NCBI GenBank assembly: GCA_016283195.1
Contig: JAEEML010000099.1
Span: 1-11,707 of the forward strand
Direction: 5' to 3'
DNA length: 11,707 nt
Origin: Deltaproteobacteria bacterium
GTDB lineage: Bacteria; JAEEML01
The position numbers were made by a program, and so were the translations under genes. Position 1 is the stretch's first letter, and each line of letters starts with the position of its first letter. This document shows positions 1-7,819 of this stretch, piece by piece. The notes under the pieces were generated by a model. That model had not been told where the DNA came from, did not search any database, and saw only the letters and a list, made by a program, of their open reading frames with translations.

Positions 1-2
1 AA

Positions 3-920
3 TTAAAGGCTCTGGCCGAATATGTGCTGGAGGCGGTGGAAGAAGCGCAGGAGCAAGTATTAAGTACCGGCAACGGTGAGCAAACGGCATCTTTGGAGAA
101 ATTGCGCCTTTCCATGGAAAAGATAGCAAAACAAATGGATGGCGATCCTGGCGTTGGGCAACTGGCTTCAAGGCGCTTTATTAACAGTTTGCAAAAGGCC
201 GCCTTTAACATCTTTGGTGTGGTTAATGGCTGGCAACATGTGGACAATATTGAGCCGGCCAATTTGCCGCCCAGTTTGCGCGACCGCTTTGTGGCCAGTA
301 ACGGCAAATATGTTACATATTTTTACCCGGCCGGTTCTTCTTATGATGCCGAATTTCTTGAAAAGCTTATAAAAGAGGTTAATGCCGTGGTGCCGGAAGC
401 TACCGGTTTCCCGGCTACGCATCAGGTCTTCTCTAATATGGTGGCCAGTAGTTTTCGCATAAGCTCGCTGGCTGCTATTTTAGTAGCTATTTTGTGGATG
501 ATCTTCCTCTTCCGCAATGCCAAGCTCACTATTTTGGGTGCTCTGCCGCTTCTTATAGGCGGCACTTGGATGATTGGCCTAGAGTATCTTTTGGGCATGA
601 GTTACAATTATACCAATATTATTGCTCTCCCCCTTATTATTGGTCTCGCCATTGATTATGGCGTCTGGTTTGCCCATTCATACAGTGCCGCCGGCGGTAA
701 GAGTGGGGCTTGGCAAGTTATTCGCCAATGCGGTCTTTCTATCATTTTGGCAGCCGGTACAACGCTTATTGGACTTGGCGCTATTTCTTTAGCCGAATAT
801 CAAGGTATTGCCTCTATGGGCTATGCTTTGATAATAGGATTATGTTGTTGTTGCCTCGCTGCCTTGGCGGTGGCGCCGGCTTTTGCCAAGATAACGGAGA
901 AAAAAGATGCGGATAAATAA
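3..920 (+). CDS. RND/MMPL-family transporter, C-terminal part (5' end outside window)
   Basis: The reading frame is open to the left edge, so this is the C-terminal part of a longer protein and the GTG at 24 is probably not its start. About 145 soluble residues come first, probably the end of the second periplasmic loop. Five hydrophobic helices follow: around 439-503 (SSLAAILVAILWMIFLF), 520-600, 610-680, 730-790 and 800-880. The third contains GLAIDYGVWFAHSY, which matches the G-x-x-x-D-Y/F signature in the middle helix of RND/MMPL proteins such as the hopanoid-associated HpnN group. This is the usual end of the second transmembrane bundle. Such proteins use proton motive force to export lipids or other hydrophobic compounds across the inner membrane. 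The last helix has four cysteines in a row (LCCCCL), which is unusual. The gene overlaps the next one by 14 bases, so the two are almost certainly co-translated. The family call is solid; the substrate is unknown. Confidence 0.85.
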   Translation, partial: LKALAEYVLEAVEEAQEQVLSTGNGEQTASLEKLRLSMEKIAKQMDGDPGVGQLASRRFINSLQKAAFNIFGVVNGWQHVDNIEPANLPPSLRDRFVASNGKYVTYFYPAGSSYDAEFLEKLIKEVNAVVPEATGFPATHQVFSNMVASSFRISSLAAILVAILWMIFLFRNAKLTILGALPLLIGGTWMIGLEYLLGMSYNYTNIIALPLIIGLAIDYGVWFAHSYSAAGGKSGAWQVIRQCGLSIILAAGTTLIGLGAISLAEYQGIASMGYALIIGLCCCCLAALAVAPAFAKITEKKDADK

Positions 921-1746
921 AAAAATAGCTCTTCTCGCTTTATCATTAATGTCTCCCTCTCTTGCTTTTGCTGCCGAACCGGCGCCGGTTTTGGTGTGTT
1001 ATACCGCCGGCCCCATTGATACCAATGCTGCTCAAGAAGCTATGGGCTCTATTATGAAAGTGGTGCAGCGCTTGGGAAAATTGCCGGAAAATAGTTTCAG
1101 CACTACCTTTGTAGCGAGTATGGAGGAGTGTTATAAAGAGCTGGCCGAGAAAAAGGCCCAATATATTTTTCCCTCCAGTGAGCTATATTTGAGTAAGCAA
1201 GCAGAATATGGCCTGGAGCCTCTGGTTAAGCCATTTGTCAGCGCTGTACCTTTTGATAATTATTACATGATTATTAAAAAAGACACTTTTAAAAATTTGG
1301 AAGAATTAAAGGGCAAAAAAGTTGGTGGGGCAGTTTTGGAGGAGCCGACCTTTTTAAAAAAGGTGGTTTTTCAAAATAAATTAGACCCGGTTACTTATTT
1401 TTCATTGGTAAAAACTCCGCGGCCGGTAAAAGCTCTGCGCGACCTCACCAAAGGCAAACTTGATGCTGTTATGGTAAATGCTCAACAATATAATGCCATG
1501 AAATCATTGCCATTTTTTGAGGAACTATCAGTTGTCTATACTTCTCCGAATATCATGCAATTGGGGCTTGTGGCCTCAAAATATGCCCAAGCTGATGTTA
1601 AAGAAAAAGTAAAGACCGCGTTAGAAAAATTATGTAGTGATGATGAAGGCAAAGGCCTCTGTCAGACCTTTGGTGTTGAGCAGTTTGTGAAAACGAAACG
1701 AGCGGAATATGCCGATTTGGAGCGTGTTTATGCTGCTGCCAAATAA
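907..1746 (+). CDS. PhnD-like periplasmic substrate-binding protein
   Basis: This encodes 279 residues. The N-terminus is a typical Sec signal peptide: RINKK, then a hydrophobic stretch, then SLAFA|AEP, with predicted cleavage near residue 23. The mature part reads like the phosphate/phosphonate-binding (PhnD, type 2 periplasmic binding) family: an opening beta strand (VLVCYTAGPID), a mid-protein segment of the form NLEELKGKKVGGAV, and a later KGKLDAVMVN segment typical of this fold's second lobe. PhnD proteins normally deliver ligand to an ABC importer, but no permease or ATPase gene lies nearby. Instead the gene starts inside the end of an RND exporter gene and ends inside a TatT-like lipoprotein gene. 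I infer that it is a periplasmic binding partner of that exporter rather than an import receptor. The ATG at 907 has a good ribosome site (GGAG at 895-898). The ligand cannot be read from sequence. Confidence 0.8.
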   Translation: MRINKKIALLALSLMSPSLAFAAEPAPVLVCYTAGPIDTNAAQEAMGSIMKVVQRLGKLPENSFSTTFVASMEECYKELAEKKAQYIFPSSELYLSKQAEYGLEPLVKPFVSAVPFDNYYMIIKKDTFKNLEELKGKKVGGAVLEEPTFLKKVVFQNKLDPVTYFSLVKTPRPVKALRDLTKGKLDAVMVNAQQYNAMKSLPFFEELSVVYTSPNIMQLGLVASKYAQADVKEKVKTALEKLCSDDEGKGLCQTFGVEQFVKTKRAEYADLERVYAAAK

Positions 1747-2518
1747 GAGGCTCCTGCTTTGTTGCTTAGCGGTGCTGGCTCTGGCCGCTTGTCATCCCAG
1801 AGTTCGTGGCCCGGTACTTAATCAATCGGTTTCTGATTGCCGCGATTATGATTTTTCCAGAGATAATCTTGATGAGCTGGTAACGCGTGACGCTTCGGAG
1901 TTTGAGCTTACCTGTTTTATCAAAAAAGCCAATCTGGCTGTGCCTAAGCCATATTTACATATTTCCCTGGCTTATTATTATCTGGCAGATGCCGAAACCG
2001 ATGAAGGGCGCCGTTATGCTCTCGCTAAAAAGGGCTACTATAACGGTGATTGGGCAGTAAAAACCGCAGCCGAGGACGGCCGTTCTTATTATGCCGCGGC
2101 GGTGAATTTGGGCCTCATGATGCAGCAGGACCTTTTGAAAGCTATGGGCAATGTGGGCCATTTAAAAGAAATGCTTGAAAAAGCTATTGAAATGGTCCCG
2201 GTTTTTGATGAGTGCGGAGCTTATCGCGTTTTAGGGCAGCTTTATGTGCGGGCGCCATCTTGGCCGGCCAGTATCGGTGACCCGGATTTGGCAGTTGAGT
2301 TTTTGCAAGAAGCCGTGAAATTAGCTCCCGATAACCCGATAAATCATCTTTTCCTGGTTGAAGCTCTTTGGGAGAGCGAAGGGCAAGATGCTGCTGATGA
2401 GGCTAAAGAGCATTTTGTGCAGGCCGAGACACTGTTTAAAGAGGAAAAATGGCAGTTTCAGCGCCAGCAATGGGTTGTCCTTATTGAAAAAATGGCGCGG
2501 AAATTAAAAATCCGCTAA
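1730..2518 (+). CDS. TatT-like helical-repeat lipoprotein
   Basis: I place the start at the ATG at 1730 (262 residues) rather than the upstream ATG at 1709. It is preceded by GGAG at 1719-1722 with 7-base spacing, and it puts a clean lipoprotein signal at the N-terminus: NKR, a hydrophobic core and lipobox LAAC with Cys21. The rest is mostly alpha-helical and tetratricopeptide-like. A central region (YYAAAVNLGL, then LKAMGNVGHLKEMLEKAIEMVP) is followed by YRVLGQLYVRAPSWPASIGD and AVEFLQEAVKLAPDNPINHLFLVEAL. This closely fits the TatT component associated with TRAP transporters (the Treponema TatP-TatT system), where the lipoprotein is proposed to help ligand transfer. No TRAP permease is visible here. 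The 17-base overlap with the PhnD-like gene suggests obligate co-expression. I infer a membrane-anchored periplasmic partner of the RND exporter and the PhnD-like protein. Confidence 0.82.
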   Translation: MLLPNKRLLLCCLAVLALAACHPRVRGPVLNQSVSDCRDYDFSRDNLDELVTRDASEFELTCFIKKANLAVPKPYLHISLAYYYLADAETDEGRRYALAKKGYYNGDWAVKTAAEDGRSYYAAAVNLGLMMQQDLLKAMGNVGHLKEMLEKAIEMVPVFDECGAYRVLGQLYVRAPSWPASIGDPDLAVEFLQEAVKLAPDNPINHLFLVEALWESEGQDAADEAKEHFVQAETLFKEEKWQFQRQQWVVLIEKMARKLKIR

Positions 2519-2557
2519 TTTAACCTAATTTAGCTTAACTAACCAATTTTAAAGAAT
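2519..2557. other. convergent intergenic gap without visible terminator
   Basis: Two convergent operons end 39 bases apart. The spacer is AT-rich (taaccta, taactaacc) and I see no hairpin with a U tract in either direction. Transcription from the two sides may run into each other, or stop by another mechanism such as Rho. Confidence 0.4.
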
Positions 2558-3409
2558 TTATGGCCGCCACATGGTGGCGCCGGTGATGTTTGAGCTGTCG
2601 GCGGGCAGAATCTGGCGCAAATAGCTCTTTAAAGGGCGGCCTTTGCGCCAGTCACGCGGGTAACCCAGCGAAACTTCTTCAAAACGCACGCCCAGGCGGT
2701 AATCGGTGGCGCGCATGTGCATGTGGCCGGAAATAGCAATAGAAATATTGTATCTTTTAATCCAGCTTTCGGTGATTTTTGAGCCGCACCAGATAGAATA
2801 GCGCGGTATGCGGTAGAGGCGGCAGAGCTCACTTAAAAGTGGGTAGTGGGTGACTACAATTAGTTGTAAATCCGGTGGCAGAGCGCCAAGCCGTTCCTCA
2901 GCTATTTTAAAACGGGCTCTGGCCCAGTTGGGCACTGAGCTAAATGGCGAGGAGAGCAGGTAGTTTTCATCGTTGCTATAGATACGCGCTTCGTGAGCCC
3001 AATCGAGTGCTTTGGCGGCCGGTACATCATTTGGGCGGAATGAGTAATCATAGAGAGTAAAAAGCGGCACTATGCAATAAGTTTGTTCGGCTATAGTGAT
3101 TTTGCAAAAAGGATCTTCCGGTGTGATAACCCCATATTCGCGGGCTATTTTGATTAAAGAGGCGTATTTATGCTGACCTTTGCCGTCAGTTGAGTGCGGC
3201 ATAGTCCAGAGGTCGTGATTGCCGGGGGTCCAGATGATTTTGGCAAAATGTTTGCTGAGCTCTTGCCAGGCAAAGCGGTGATATTCCAGCTTCTCGCCAA
3301 TGTCGCCGGCGACAATCAGCCAGTCGTCGGCAAAATCCGGCAACTCGAGCAGTAGTGCACGGTTTTCTTTATAACTCAAATGTAAATCACTGATGGCCCA
3401 AACTTTCAC
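2558..3409 (-). CDS. calcineurin-like metallophosphoesterase
   Basis: This 283-residue protein carries the full dinuclear metal-site signature of the calcineurin-like phosphoesterase superfamily, in the normal order: D8-x-H10 (ISDLHL), G35-D36 (VAGDIG), G63-N64-H65-D66 (TPGNHD), H188 (VVTHYP) and G-H229-M-H231 (ISGHMHM). No signal peptide is seen, so it should be cytosolic. The family hydrolyses phosphomono- or diesters and the substrate cannot be deduced. The start is a GTG whose last bases overlap the stop of the upstream metallopeptidase gene (GTGA). No good ribosome site precedes it, so it probably depends on translational coupling. It is the last gene of the copA-led operon, an unusual place for this family. 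The domain call is near certain; the biological role is open. Confidence 0.93.
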   Translation of the reverse strand: MKVWAISDLHLSYKENRALLLELPDFADDWLIVAGDIGEKLEYHRFAWQELSKHFAKIIWTPGNHDLWTMPHSTDGKGQHKYASLIKIAREYGVITPEDPFCKITIAEQTYCIVPLFTLYDYSFRPNDVPAAKALDWAHEARIYSNDENYLLSSPFSSVPNWARARFKIAEERLGALPPDLQLIVVTHYPLLSELCRLYRIPRYSIWCGSKITESWIKRYNISIAISGHMHMRATDYRLGVRFEEVSLGYPRDWRKGRPLKSYLRQILPADSSNITGATMWRP

Positions 3410-4050
3410 GGCTCTGTCTCGTAAACAAAAGTCCTACATCTTTTAGCAATGTTTTGCGGGCTTTGTGAAGAGATAAAATGCTCTCCGCAGCGATAAGTTT
3501 GGCAATAAGCCTGTTTTTCGGCTTTTTTATCCTTGGGGCGGGTGAGTTCGTTATCTTTGGGGCAACGTTTTTCGGCTTTTGGACAGGTAGAAAATGAGCG
3601 TTCTTCGGCTTTTAGAGCATAATATTCTTCTACCCAGCGCGGGCAGTGCTTTAAAAGATCATGCAAAATGGCGTGAGTGAGCTCGTGAGCCAGCAGATTG
3701 CTCAGGTTTTCCATCTGATAGAGCTGATCTATTGGCGGCAGGCAAATGATATCCTCTCTGGGCAGGTAACTGCCGCCGCTCGGCCAAACGGCGCGGCAAC
3801 GGCTCAGATACTCATTTTTGCTGGCGCTTAGTTTCACGCGAATCAGTGGGCGGCGCTGTTTAAAGAGCTCGCTTGCTTTGGCGTAAGAGGCCTCAAGTTG
3901 GCGCAAAAGGCGATCGGTCGCTTCCTGGGTGAGAGTATTTGGAGCAGAAAGCTCAAAGTGGTCGGCAGAGTAAAAGACTTCGGCAACGGCCGGCCTGGTA
4001 AAAAGCAGAAGCAGGGCGAAAAGGGTGATAGTTAGCCGCAATAGTTTCAT
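3406..4050 (-). CDS. secreted HExxH metallopeptidase, peptidase MA-like, cysteine-rich tail
   Basis: This encodes 214 residues. It begins with a clear signal peptide (MKLLRLTITLFALLLLF, then RPAVA|EVF), predicting periplasmic or extracellular location. The zinc motif is H122-E-L-T-H126 within NLLAHELTHAIL. It is followed by CPRWVEEYYAL, matching the W-x-x-E-G-x-A segment that supplies the third zinc ligand in peptidase MA-type gluzincins. Here that ligand would be E142, with tyrosine replacing the usual glycine. The protein is short for the group. Its last 65 residues are lysine- and cysteine-rich (CPKAEKRCPKD, YCQTYRCGE, KRCRTF), suggesting disulfides or metal binding. It lies between copZ and the phosphoesterase gene with 4-base overlaps on both sides (ATGA upstream, GTGA downstream) and has no strong ribosome site, so it is translated by coupling. 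A link to copper handling is inferred from position only. Confidence 0.75.
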   Translation of the reverse strand: MKLLRLTITLFALLLLFTRPAVAEVFYSADHFELSAPNTLTQEATDRLLRQLEASYAKASELFKQRRPLIRVKLSASKNEYLSRCRAVWPSGGSYLPREDIICLPPIDQLYQMENLSNLLAHELTHAILHDLLKHCPRWVEEYYALKAEERSFSTCPKAEKRCPKDNELTRPKDKKAEKQAYCQTYRCGEHFISSQSPQNIAKRCRTFVYETEP

Positions 4051-4244
4051 TTTAGCGGCTTGGCGCTAAAGCCCAAATCGTCCAGTTCCATAACGGCCTT
4101 GGCTACTTGCGCCGGGTTGCCGTTTATGGTGACGGTTTTTTCATCTAAATTTACACTAAAATCCAAAGCGGCGGCGGTGAGGGCTTTGGTGATGCGCTCA
4201 ACGCATTTTTGGCAGTGCATATCGGGGACACTTAAAGTTGCCAT
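4047..4244 (-). CDS. copZ: CopZ-like copper chaperone (single HMA domain)
   Basis: This is a 65-residue stand-alone heavy-metal-associated domain. The metal loop is M9-H-C11-Q-K-C14 (the family consensus is GMxCxxC; here the first position is aspartate, DMHCQKC). The remainder fits the ferredoxin-like fold of the family, with strand VNLDEKTVTI and the helix before the final DLGFSAK. Such chaperones carry Cu(I) in the cytosol to the HMA domain of CopA or to regulators. The gene follows copA by 11 bases and has a strong ribosome site (AAGGAG) in the gap, suggesting higher translation than the pump itself. Its stop overlaps the next start (ATGA). The symbol is assigned by family and context. Confidence 0.88.
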   Translation of the reverse strand: MATLSVPDMHCQKCVERITKALTAAALDFSVNLDEKTVTINGNPAQVAKAVMELDDLGFSAKPLK

Positions 4245-4255
4245 GCTAATTCTCC

Positions 4256-6421
4256 TTATAATTTATGCCTTTTTAGCCGTAAGGCATTGGTTACCACACA
4301 TAGTGAGCTAAGGCTCATGGCCAAAGCGCCAAACATGGGATTTAGGGGCTCGCCGGTTAAAGGATAAATGAGGCCGGCGGCGAGGGGAATGCCGAGAGTG
4401 TTGTAGCAAAAAGCCCAAAAGAGATTTTGCTTGATATTTCTGATGGTTAATCTGCTTAGGCGGATGGCGCGCGCCACATCGCTGAGGTCGTTTTTCATGA
4501 GAACTATCTGCGCCGAATCCATGGCAATATCGCTGCCACTGGCCACGGCACAGCCGATATCGGCCTGAGTGAGGGCCGGGGCATCGTTGACGCCGTCGCC
4601 CACCATGAGCACCTTTTCGCCGGCTTCCTGCAAGGCTTTTATATGGGCAGCTTTATTCTGCGGCAAAACCTCGGCAATTACCGTATCTATGCCGGCTTCA
4701 GCGGCGATGTGCTCGGCGGCTCTCCTGGTGTCGCCGCTTAAGAGGGCAATTTTTAGCCCCATGTTATTAAGAGCGGTGATAGCGGCGGCGCTGGTTTTTC
4801 GCAAAGTGTCGGCTAGCCCCAAAAGGCCGATGAGAGTGCCTTCTTTAGCCACAAAAACCAAGCTGGCGCCCATTTTTTCCAAATCTTGCGCCGCAGTTTC
4901 AAAGGCAGAATAATTTATGGCATATTTTTCCAGCAGGCGGCGATTGCCGGCTAAAATAGTCTGCCCGGCGGTTGTTTCGGCTACTAAACCCAGGCCGGGA
5001 AAATTTTGGCTCCTGCTTATATTAACTTTAGCGGCGATATTTTTATCTTTAGCGGCGCGGACAATAGCGGCCCCGAGCGGGTGGGTAGAGAGCTCTTCCA
5101 CGGCCCGGGCCAGAGCTAGGAGTTCATCTTCGCTGATATCTTTAGCGATGATTTTTATCACTTGCGGCTGGCCGGTGGTGAGGGTGCCGGTTTTGTCGAA
5201 AACCACGGTGCTGATCTCTCGCGTTTTTTCCAGCGCCGCCCCGTTCTTTAATAAAATGCCGTGCTTAGCTCCAATGCCGGTGGCTACGACAATGGCTGTC
5301 GGGGTGGCGAGGCCCATAGCGCAGGGGCAGGCAATAACTAAAACAGAAGTAAAGATAGTGATAACAAAAGATAAATCTTTGCCGAGCATAAACCAAATAG
5401 CGGCGGCTATTAGAGCAATGGCCATGACGATTGGCACAAAAACGCCGGCTATTTTATCGGCCAGGCGGGCAATAGGCGCTTTTTTGCTCTGTGCTTCTTC
5501 AACAAAAGCAATGATTTGCGCCAAAGTGGTATCCCTGCCGGCGCGGTTTACTTTAATATGCAAAATGCCGTTAAGATTGATGGTGCCGCCGATAACCTGG
5601 CTACCGGCACTCTTTTCTACCGGCATGCTCTCACCGGTAATAATGGCCTCATCGGCTGAGCTCTCACCTTTGATGACTATGCCGTCGGCCGGAAGGCGAT
5701 CGCCGGGGCGCACCAGCACAATATCGCCGACTTTTAAGGCACTGGCTTTAATAGTGTGTTGCTGATTATCTTTTATTAAAATGGCAGATTCCGGCGTGAG
5801 CTGCATGAGGCCTTTGATGGCCCCTTTGGTTTTGCCTATAGAGCGGCTTTCCAAAAATTTACCCAGCGATACCAGGGCGACAACCATAGCCGAGGATTCA
5901 AAATAATAGAATGTGTCACTAGCCAGGATTAAATTAATAAAGCTATAAATATAGGCAGTTACGCTACTGAGTGCCACCAGCGAATCCATATTGGGATTTA
6001 GTGTAAAGAGCGCTTTAAAGCCGCCCAGATAGTGGGCGCGGTGGATAATAATGACCATAAAAGCCAGCGCCGCCTGCAAGGGGAGCAGTTTTCCGCTCAT
6101 GGAGAGATACATAAGCGGCAGGCAGAGCAAAATGGCGCTTATAACGGCTACTTTCTGCCTCTTTAGGGCGGTGGCGTTATCGTCGTCTTGCTTTTCCTGG
6201 GCTTGCTCGTCAATAAGAGCGGCGCCAAAACCGGCTTTTTCCACTTTGGCAATGATTTGTTCCGGGGCCAGTAGTGCCTCGTTATAGGTGATGTTTAATG
6301 TTTCTGCAATGAGGTTTACTTCGCTCACTTCTACACCGGGGAGTTTGCGTGTAACGCGCTCTACGGCTGCCGAGCAGGCGGCGCAGTGCATTCCGCTGAT
6401 GTGATAACGCTCTGATTTCAT
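4256..6421 (-). CDS. copA: copper-exporting P1B-type ATPase
   Basis: The chosen ATG at 6421 gives 721 residues. An in-frame TTG at 6448 exists but would add nine residues without similarity ahead of the HMA domain. There is one N-terminal HMA domain with G10-M-H-C13-A-A-C16. Eight membrane helices follow the CopA plan: four before the actuator loop (TGES at 262-265), two more with the Cu-binding C365-P-C367, the phosphorylation and nucleotide domains (D409-KTGT, H447-P, GDGVND at 608-613), and two final helices with Y673-N674 and M702-S-L-S-S706. The CPC, YN and MxxSS set is the P1B-1 signature for Cu(I)/Ag(I) export, so the protein moves Cu(I) out of the cytosol at ATP cost. It leads an operon with copZ, a secreted metallopeptidase and a phosphoesterase. 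Only 41 bases separate it from an upstream tRNA gene, so its promoter lies inside or above that gene. No CueR or CsoR gene is in the window. Confidence 0.97.
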   Translation of the reverse strand: MKSERYHISGMHCAACSAAVERVTRKLPGVEVSEVNLIAETLNITYNEALLAPEQIIAKVEKAGFGAALIDEQAQEKQDDDNATALKRQKVAVISAILLCLPLMYLSMSGKLLPLQAALAFMVIIIHRAHYLGGFKALFTLNPNMDSLVALSSVTAYIYSFINLILASDTFYYFESSAMVVALVSLGKFLESRSIGKTKGAIKGLMQLTPESAILIKDNQQHTIKASALKVGDIVLVRPGDRLPADGIVIKGESSADEAIITGESMPVEKSAGSQVIGGTINLNGILHIKVNRAGRDTTLAQIIAFVEEAQSKKAPIARLADKIAGVFVPIVMAIALIAAAIWFMLGKDLSFVITIFTSVLVIACPCAMGLATPTAIVVATGIGAKHGILLKNGAALEKTREISTVVFDKTGTLTTGQPQVIKIIAKDISEDELLALARAVEELSTHPLGAAIVRAAKDKNIAAKVNISRSQNFPGLGLVAETTAGQTILAGNRRLLEKYAINYSAFETAAQDLEKMGASLVFVAKEGTLIGLLGLADTLRKTSAAAITALNNMGLKIALLSGDTRRAAEHIAAEAGIDTVIAEVLPQNKAAHIKALQEAGEKVLMVGDGVNDAPALTQADIGCAVASGSDIAMDSAQIVLMKNDLSDVARAIRLSRLTIRNIKQNLFWAFCYNTLGIPLAAGLIYPLTGEPLNPMFGALAMSLSSLCVVTNALRLKRHKL

Positions 6422-6433
6422 CAAAGAAAAACC

Positions 6434-6444
6434 TTGATAGTCAA
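6434..6444. promoter_or_regulatory. short inverted repeat TTGA-TAG-TCAA ahead of copA
   Basis: A perfect 4+3+4 dyad (TTGATAGTCAA) lies between the tRNA 3' end and the copA start. It could be part of an operator, but arms this short arise by chance and it matches no copper-regulator site that I know. Low confidence. Confidence 0.15.
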
Positions 6445-6462
6445 ACAAAATAAGTAAAAAAA

Positions 6463-6539
<77 letters not shown>

Positions 6540-6547
6540 GTCGCACG

Positions 6548-6579
6548 ATTATATAGGGGCAGAACTCCTGCAAAGTCAA
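6548..6579 (-). promoter_or_regulatory. promoter of tRNA-Arg (possibly also copA operon)
   Basis: On the minus strand a -35 box TTGACT (6579-6574) is followed after 17-20 bases by CTATATAAT (6556-6548), which offers overlapping -10 hexamers. Transcription would start only a few bases before the mature tRNA 5' end at 6539. The same transcript could extend into copA. Confidence 0.6.
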
Positions 6580-6691
6580 GAGGGCAATTAATTTTGTGAC
6601 GACCAATTAATTATTAGACACCTAGGCTGTTTTTTGGAGAAAGTATCGACAGAATAATTATCACACGCTTAGTTAACAAAGATTAGTAGTA

Positions 6692-7768
6692 TTAATCAAG
6701 TTTGCTTATTTCTTTAGCTGCTATTTCCTTTTTAGCATTTTTCCTGGCTGCCTCCAAAGCGGCGTCTTCATCAAGCATTTCTTGCCATTTGCCTTCCGGC
6801 ATAGCCGATACCCATTCCACACGTTTTTTATCCATCACCCCTTCTTCCGGCATAAAGACAAAGAAATAATGAGGCATAAGATAATTCTGAATGCTGTTTC
6901 TCCCCAAACGGAGATAACCAAACTCCGCTCGTTCCAGATAGAGCCCATCCAGTGAAATTTCCCGTTCTTTAAAACGTTCTTTAATCTTTTCCAAGGCTTC
7001 TTCTGGAGAGATAAGTTCTTCTATAGAAATTGTGCCGATTTCTTCAGCATCGCGAATGGTGCTTTCAAAAGAGACAAGATTACCTTCTAAATCCATGTGA
7101 ATAGCGATTTTCCCACCGGAACCGATAGTGGGAATACCATCCAAAACGCTGTTGAACGCAATGGCCACCTGATAGGTTGTTTCTTCATTATCACCACTAG
7201 CTTCATCCAACGAAACATTTTTATAGTGGCGAATTTTATAAGGAGTGAGCTCCGCCGCCGTAAGTTTTTCGCTAAGCCCCAAATCAGCAAGAATGTTTTG
7301 GGCTTTTTCGAGATAAAAATCATCGCCGGGAATTTCTTTAGCCCCTATGCCTTTGTGAAATTTCTGGCGATCTTTATAAAATACTGAGTGGCTGTTTTCA
7401 TTGTAGCGAAATACCCGGCCATTTTCTTCTACCTGCCAGCCGTCTTTGAACTTTTTGGGATTGCCGCTGTTTTTCAAAACTTTATTGGCGGTAATGAGAT
7501 CATCGTTTTTTAGGCGATACAAAGGAAATACCTTTTTTTCCTGCTGATAAAAGTTTTTATAAAGCTCTTGAGCAGGAAGGTCATAGGTAAAAGCAGTTTT
7601 TTGTAGTGCAGGCTGCTGCAATACCGAAGTTGTTTCCACACTATTCTCGATAGTAGGATCAGGCGGTGGCGTAGGAGCACATTTAGTATTTAATCCCTCA
7701 CACTTATTGCAAGCAGGTAAAAGGAATAATAACCCAAGCAAGCTACTAAATAGTACTTTTTTATACAT
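6692..7768 (-). CDS. lipoprotein of unknown function
   Basis: I do not recognise this 358-residue protein. It begins with a lipoprotein signal: YKK, a hydrophobic core and lipobox LPAC with Cys20. Two further cysteines (C23, C29) lie just behind, then a proline-rich linker (PTPPPDP). The body alternates charged and short hydrophobic segments. Around residues 190-250 it reads like PepSY/YycI-type beta-rich domains (YQVAIAFNSVLDGIPTIGSGG, then DLEGNLVSFES), followed by a helix (SPEEALEKIKERFKE) of the kind found in PepSY repeats; this is only a suggestion. The C-terminus is a charged helix ending KEIAAKEISKLD. The ATG at 7768 has a strong ribosome site (AAAGGAG) and its own promoter close by, so it looks monocistronic. 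By eye it is more AT-rich than the copper operon and the glmS-type gene around it, which could mean separate ancestry. Confidence 0.75.
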   Translation of the reverse strand: MYKKVLFSSLLGLLFLLPACNKCEGLNTKCAPTPPPDPTIENSVETTSVLQQPALQKTAFTYDLPAQELYKNFYQQEKKVFPLYRLKNDDLITANKVLKNSGNPKKFKDGWQVEENGRVFRYNENSHSVFYKDRQKFHKGIGAKEIPGDDFYLEKAQNILADLGLSEKLTAAELTPYKIRHYKNVSLDEASGDNEETTYQVAIAFNSVLDGIPTIGSGGKIAIHMDLEGNLVSFESTIRDAEEIGTISIEELISPEEALEKIKERFKEREISLDGLYLERAEFGYLRLGRNSIQNYLMPHYFFVFMPEEGVMDKKRVEWVSAMPEGKWQEMLDEDAALEAARKNAKKEIAAKEISKLD

Positions 7769-7790
7769 TTTTATCTCCTTTCGCTTGAAT

Positions 7791-7819
7791 TTTATAACTT
7801 ACACCACCAAAATAGCCAA
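7791..7819 (-). promoter_or_regulatory. promoter of the 358-residue lipoprotein gene
   Basis: On the minus strand TTGGCT (7819-7814) and TATAAA (7796-7791) are separated by 17 bases. The predicted transcript start is near 7784, leaving a leader of about 16 bases that contains the AAAGGAG ribosome site. Confidence 0.5.

Noticed and set aside
1709-1729. Upstream ATG at 1709 as the start of the TatT-like lipoprotein
   Set aside because: It would add MPIWSVF ahead of the lipoprotein signal. The ATG at 1730 has a well-spaced GGAG and a standard signal length.
4569-5765. Long plus-strand reading frames (114 and 282 codons) opposite copA
   Set aside because: They are antisense to a P-type ATPase gene with every family motif, and their translations are low-complexity (Ala/Ser-rich) with no recognisable domain.
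6422-6448. TTG at 6448 as the copA start
   Set aside because: The nine extra residues are not family-like, TTG is a weak start, and the ATG at 6421 leads directly into the HMA domain.
6590-6622. Two AATTAATT stretches as an operator or repeat
   Set aside because: They are short AT-rich palindromes of a kind expected by chance in such sequence.
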